NCBI RefSeq assembly: GCF_000621145.1
Contig: NZ_JHZB01000002.1
Location: 124,001-188,000 of the forward strand
DNA from: Desulfobulbus elongatus DSM 2908
GTDB taxonomy: Bacteria > Desulfobacterota > Desulfobulbia > Desulfobulbales > Desulfobulbaceae
DNA: 64,000 bases
Reading direction: 5' to 3'
This document shows positions 61,110 to 64,000 of this stretch, one piece after another. Position 1 is the stretch's first letter. Each line of letters begins with the position of its first letter. A program made the position numbers and the translations under genes. A model generated the notes under the pieces. That model was given only the letters and a program-made list of their open reading frames with translations. It did not search any database and was not told where the DNA came from.

Positions 61110-61465
61110 TTTCCACCCCTCCTGTTCCTGTTTGAAAACTTTTCCGCCACCTTGTCGATCTGACGAACCACTTGTTTTTGGCTCTGCTCGATCCCGCGCA
61201 AGATCGGTCGTAGTTCCTCGGCTTTCCCCGTCCCTTCCGACAATGCCATTTTGAACAAACCGCCCAAGCGGCCAAGATCGGCGTTCGCCCTGAGGAGTGC
61301 GAGCACTGCCTGTTGGTCCGCCGTAGATCGCAACTCCTCCTGCGCCAGACAAACTCGTTTGATAAACGTTGACACTGACACCCCGGCCTGAGCGGCCGAA
61401 GCGACCACTTGGTCGTATTCCCCCTGGGTCAGGTAGGTTTTCACGGCTTTCAACTTGCTGGGCAT
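61106..61465 (-). CDS. TraJ/NikA/MobC-like oriT-binding protein
   Basis: A 119-residue ribbon-helix-helix relaxosome protein: KTYLTQGEYDQVVASAAQAG, VSVSTFIKRVCLAQ, then a helical part that contacts relaxase. In IncP, TraJ binds the oriT inverted repeat and loads TraI. This gene has the same place, starting 70 bases from the oriT repeat. Confidence 0.85.
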   Translation of the reverse strand: MPSKLKAVKTYLTQGEYDQVVASAAQAGVSVSTFIKRVCLAQEELRSTADQQAVLALLRANADLGRLGGLFKMALSEGTGKAEELRPILRGIEQSQKQVVRQIDKVAEKFSNRNRRGGK

Positions 61466-61764
61466 TTGGGCACCGTTCCGGTGGATGCTGTTTGCGTTGA
61501 GCCGAAGGCGAATAAGCTGCCCCCGGCGGGCAGGCGTGAAGTGGCCGGTAGGCCCACTTCACACGTCCTGCCCTAGAAACACCGTATAATGATAGTGCCA
61601 TGTCCCTGCAAGAAACGCAAGAAATTATATGATACTTACATGTTTTTTTGTGTAGTTATGCGACAAAAACAGCATTGAATTATTGTGGCTATCGTGTAAA
61701 TTGACAGTAGTTGTGTCAAACCGATGCGGTTTCATGTGATCAGAAGCGGTTTTGGAGAGGAATT
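61466..61764. promoter_or_regulatory. oriT region with IncP-like nic site
   Basis: The intergenic region between traJ-like (-) and traK-like (+) genes. A perfect 9-bp inverted repeat GTGAAGTGG (61536-61544) / CCACTTCAC (61554-61562) is followed by ACGTCCTGCCC. Known IncP oriT has GGCC-T-ACTTCAC, then a TATCCTG|C nic, so nicking is expected between 61570 and 61571. Further on, TATAAT (61585-61590) may be a -10 box, and TTGACA/TGTCAA (61701-61706 / 61714-61719) may be a -35 box or operator for the traK-like gene. Confidence 0.88.
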
Positions 61765-62082
61765 ATGGGTGAAGGTAGAAAACTTGAAAAACACGAGGCG
61801 AGAGTGGAATTTTACGCGGTCGAAGCCGAAGTGGTCGATCTGATCGAAAGAGGATACGGCTACACCATGATATACAAAAAATTCTTGCAGGAAAAAAAAG
61901 TCACGATGTCCTATGTGACTTTTTATGGATACATATCAAAGCGGATCAACAAGAAAGATGTAAGAAAAAAGAAAAATCAACTCCAAGAGAGAAAAATTGA
62001 AAACCAGCCGGCGGCGGCCATGGAAAAGTCGAGTATATATATTGAAAAAGACCCTGATAAGCAAAAGAAAGAATTTATGTAA
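61765..62082 (+). CDS. TraK-like oriT-binding protein (paralogue 2)
   Basis: A 105-residue basic protein next to oriT, on the side where traK lies in IncP. Shares ARVEFYAVEAEVVDLIERGY, IYKKFLQEKK and MSYVTFYGY with paralogue 1 (21882-22118). ATG 61765 follows GGAGAGG. The C-terminus is longer and Lys/Gln-rich. This copy, not paralogue 1, is best placed to be the oriT-binding TraK. Confidence 0.65.
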   Translation: MGEGRKLEKHEARVEFYAVEAEVVDLIERGYGYTMIYKKFLQEKKVTMSYVTFYGYISKRINKKDVRKKKNQLQERKIENQPAAAMEKSSIYIEKDPDKQKKEFM

Positions 62083-62093
62083 AATTCGGTAAG

Positions 62094-62969
62094 TTAAATG
62101 TACATATTTAATTTTTCGATAGTTACCGACTTTGTCTTGTCGTCAAGATGAGCATATCTTTTTGTCATTTCAAGTGTCGTGTGGCCTAATAACTCTGCAA
62201 CAACCTGCAAGGGAGCACCACTTTGAACTAGCCATGACGCAAAAGTATGCCTGAGGCTGTGAAAAACAACCTTATCCCTTCTGTCTGTAATATTTTTATT
62301 AAATCCAAGATTGTTAACGATCCTTGGGAAGGTTTTACTAATCCTTTTTAATTTTAATCCATTTCTATCGGTAAAAACATAATAATTATTTTTTATTTTA
62401 ATTTCACTTAACATTAACTCTGCTGATTTTGGCAAATAAACAGTTCTGTTTCTATCATTTTTGGTATCTATAACTCTTATAGATTTGTTACATAAATTAA
62501 CATGCTCTCCTTTTATATTGAAGATTTCTCCTGCTCTCATTCCTGTTGATATGCTTAACAATGATATTTGCCATGTTTGCAAGCTATATTTTCTTGTTTC
62601 TTCTAACAATAAATGAGCCTCATTTCTAGTTAGAAATCTTTGTCTTTTATTGTCTGGCACAGGCTGTTTGACGCAAGATGCTGGGTTTTCTCCTGGAAAT
62701 ATTTTCCATTCGATCAGTGAATTAAAAATTCTTCGAACTAAGCCAACAATATGATGTATTGTTTGCGGTGCTAATCCTCTTTCTAAGAGATCACTTTTCC
62801 AGATCATAAGCATTATCGGTGTGATTTCTTGCAAGGGGATATTTCCTAAAGCTGGGAGTATATGATTGATATATCGACTTTTTTCTGTGCGGGCTTTTGA
62901 TAAAAATTGAAACCTTAATTTCCACACCAAATTCCACGCATCGTTAAAATTAGAATTATCGTTTAGCAT
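62094..62969 (-). CDS. int: Tyrosine integrase
   Basis: A 291-residue tyrosine recombinase. Core-binding domain in residues 1-100; catalytic residues R145 (STGMRAGEIF), K170, H237-x-x-R240 (VFHSLRHTFAS), H263 (LLGHTT) and nucleophile Y272 (TKRYAHLD). All are intact. It lacks a long arm-binding N-terminus; the frame is open 14 codons upstream of ATG 62969 (VPEKPGGVKG) without a good start, so the 5' end is uncertain. It lies 158 bases from attR and is AT-rich. Confidence 0.92.
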   Translation of the reverse strand: MLNDNSNFNDAWNLVWKLRFQFLSKARTEKSRYINHILPALGNIPLQEITPIMLMIWKSDLLERGLAPQTIHHIVGLVRRIFNSLIEWKIFPGENPASCVKQPVPDNKRQRFLTRNEAHLLLEETRKYSLQTWQISLLSISTGMRAGEIFNIKGEHVNLCNKSIRVIDTKNDRNRTVYLPKSAELMLSEIKIKNNYYVFTDRNGLKLKRISKTFPRIVNNLGFNKNITDRRDKVVFHSLRHTFASWLVQSGAPLQVVAELLGHTTLEMTKRYAHLDDKTKSVTIEKLNMYI

Positions 62970-63126
62970 GCCCTTGACGCCCCCTGGTTTTTCCGGTACA
63001 AGATAGATTATCTAAGTACCATCATGTAATCAAGGGGTTGTTTTGGTAAAGATGTAAAAAAAATAGACACATATATGACGTTGCAATATTTGCGACGGAA
63101 AGGATTTTGTTGCCCGTTCTGTTCGT
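62970..63126. other. Integrase upstream and right element end
   Basis: No gene. AT-rich with T- and A-runs. It should hold the integrase promoter and recombinase arm-binding sites. An imperfect repeat GTACTTAGATAATC lies near 63001-63018 (read on the minus strand). Confidence 0.4.
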
Positions 63127-63179
63127 GGCCTTCTAAGCCGTGGGTCTGGGGTTCGAATCCCTACTGGCGCGCCAAAAAT
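63127..63179. repeat. attR (right 53-bp direct repeat)
   Basis: Identical to 19318-19370. It contains the 3' part of tRNA-Arg (anticodon loop, T arm, acceptor strand, CCA) without the 5' part, so it is not a functional tRNA. Confidence 0.95.
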
Positions 63180-63182
63180 TCA

Positions 63183-63221
63183 AGCACTTAGCGGATGATG
63201 GCTAAGTGCTTTTTCTTTTTT
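63183..63221 (+). terminator. Original terminator of the tRNA-Arg gene
   Basis: Perfect 10-bp arms AGCACTTAGC (63183-63192) and GCTAAGTGCT (63201-63210) with an 8-nt loop and a T-rich tail. It starts three bases after attR, where the terminator of the uninterrupted tRNA gene would be. Confidence 0.85.
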
Positions 63222-64000
63222 CAGGCTGCTGGGTAACGCATGGGTAACAAATTGAAAGAACGTCGCCGGTAATCCGGTCGGGGAATCGTTACGCTGTAAC
63301 GGTGGCCGCTCAAAGAAGGGGGCCACGTCCGTTGTGATCCCAAAGGTAGGAGTGGAATCCGTTTCCACTCCCAGGGTCATGAAGTGATCCTCCGTCACTT
63401 TAAGCGGGTGGAAAAACCATTTCCCCTCTTTTTATGGCATCCGAAAATTCCGACGATCCAAAAAAGGATCGCGAACGTTGGCGCCTTTTTTTATGGACCC
63501 TGAAAACTCCTCCCCCTTTTGGGTGAACGAGACAAAATCACGGTGTTCGGTGGCTGGGCTGAGAAGTCAGCCGACATGAAGGGTGTCGCGTTTTGCGCCC
63601 CCCTTCATAAAATTATGAACGGGTTCAGGGGCGAAACTATGGGCAATTACCATCCTGGCCGGTAATTCTGTGATTTCCAGAGAGGAATCCCCACCATAAA
63701 GTGGGATTTTCCCGGAATTAAAAGTGGGAAAATCCCACTTTGTGAAAGCCCTCCTTTTGGAGGGATTTACCAGGCGCAAAACTGCGCTGGGTTTCCAGGG
63801 GCTGGTTGACGTCTCCTTAAAATTAAAGAGACAGGGTTGAGGAGGTTGTCGCCCTTTGGGGTGAAAACCAGGAGGGGGACTCCTGTTCCGGCCTATACCG
63901 AGGTTTCTTCATTTATACGCCAGACATTATGCCGTGTTAACCTCGAGGCATTTCCCCTTAAAGGGTTCGAACCCCGAACCTTGCCGTCCTTTGTCGTGAT
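63222..64000. other. Palindrome-dense non-coding tract
   Basis: No supported gene. Perfect hairpins follow each other: GTGGCC/GGCCAC (63302, 63321), GGAGTGGAA/TTCCACTCC (63349, 63363), AAGTGA/TCACTT (63382, 63395), CGATCC/GGATCG (63454, 63466), GGCTGA/TCAGCC (63557, 63567), a 16-bp inverted repeat starting AAAGTGGGATTTTCCC (63698-63713 and 63726-63741), CCCTCC/GGAGGG (63749, 63759). Two similar unpaired stretches contain TTTTTATGG-N3-CC-N-GAAAA-N-TCC (about 63430 and 63488). It may be a large structured RNA, a repeat array or decayed sequence. Confidence 0.45.

Noticed and set aside
61110-61601. N-terminal extension of the 60747-61109 membrane protein
   Set aside because: The added sequence overlaps traJ-like and oriT, is Gly/Arg-rich, and a strong ribosome site lies directly before ATG 61109.
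63228-63255. Possible integrase-end remnant (repeated GGGTAAC)
   Set aside because: Only two short GGGTAAC copies and no reading frame; too little to call a decayed element.

Overview
The window has three parts. Positions 1-19290 are GC-rich chromosome. Positions 19318-63179 are an integrated conjugative element of about 43.8 kb in a tRNA-Arg gene. Positions 63180-64000 are non-coding chromosome beyond it. High GC, a contractile injection cluster, a DciA-like DUF721 gene and a cysteine synthase/CysRS-like fusion suggest a Gram-negative bacterium, perhaps Desulfobacterota (Desulfobulbales-like). The taxon is inference. The conjugation genes (lytic transglycosylases, secretin, TrbF/G/H/I) do require a Gram-negative envelope.

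Region 1 (1-15990) is the 3' half of an extracellular contractile injection system (Afp/PVC/MAC type): VgrG-like spike, PAAR tip, gp25 wedge, baseplate J protein, Afp12-like baseplate protein, a 945-residue locus protein, tape-measure protein and AAA+ ATPase. Sheath and tube genes must lie upstream. The last gene (13216-15990) looks like a cargo toxin: disordered Pro/Ala N-terminus, amphipathic and membrane middle, and a GHH-type HNH/EndoVII-like nuclease end. Region 2 (15997-19001) has the DUF721 gene and a complete cysteine synthase fused to a full-length CysRS-like module whose HIGH and KMSKS signatures are degenerate.

Region 3 is the element, bounded by 53-bp direct repeats that copy the 3' part of tRNA-Arg(TCT). 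Left to right it holds a replication module (replisome-organizer-like gene with a nested gene); traK/traL homologues, a Rha-type regulator, small zinc-ribbon genes and a traM-like gene; an IncP-type mating-pair apparatus (trbB-C-D-E-J-K-L-F-G-H) interrupted by a fertility-inhibition-like gene and a toxin-antitoxin pair on the other strand; a complete R64-like type IVb pilus operon inserted between trbH and trbI; then trbI, traG and traF; a very large ArdC/primase polyprotein; a second toxin-antitoxin pair; a type IA topoisomerase; a broken GHKL ATPase; HTH regulators; the relaxase operon; an IncP-like oriT; a second traK paralogue; and the integrase.

These parts fit a self-transmissible element. 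Integrase excises at the att repeats. The relaxase with TraJ/TraK-like proteins nicks oriT. TraG couples the DNA to the Trb channel, and the type IVb pilus aids mating contact. The primase/ArdC protein probably acts in the recipient. Replication and topoisomerase genes suggest a replicating excised form. Four copies of a multi-box TGGTATC element at operon boundaries suggest an element-wide regulatory or repeat system that I do not recognise.

Region 4 (63180-64000) holds a strong terminator and a palindrome-dense non-coding tract.
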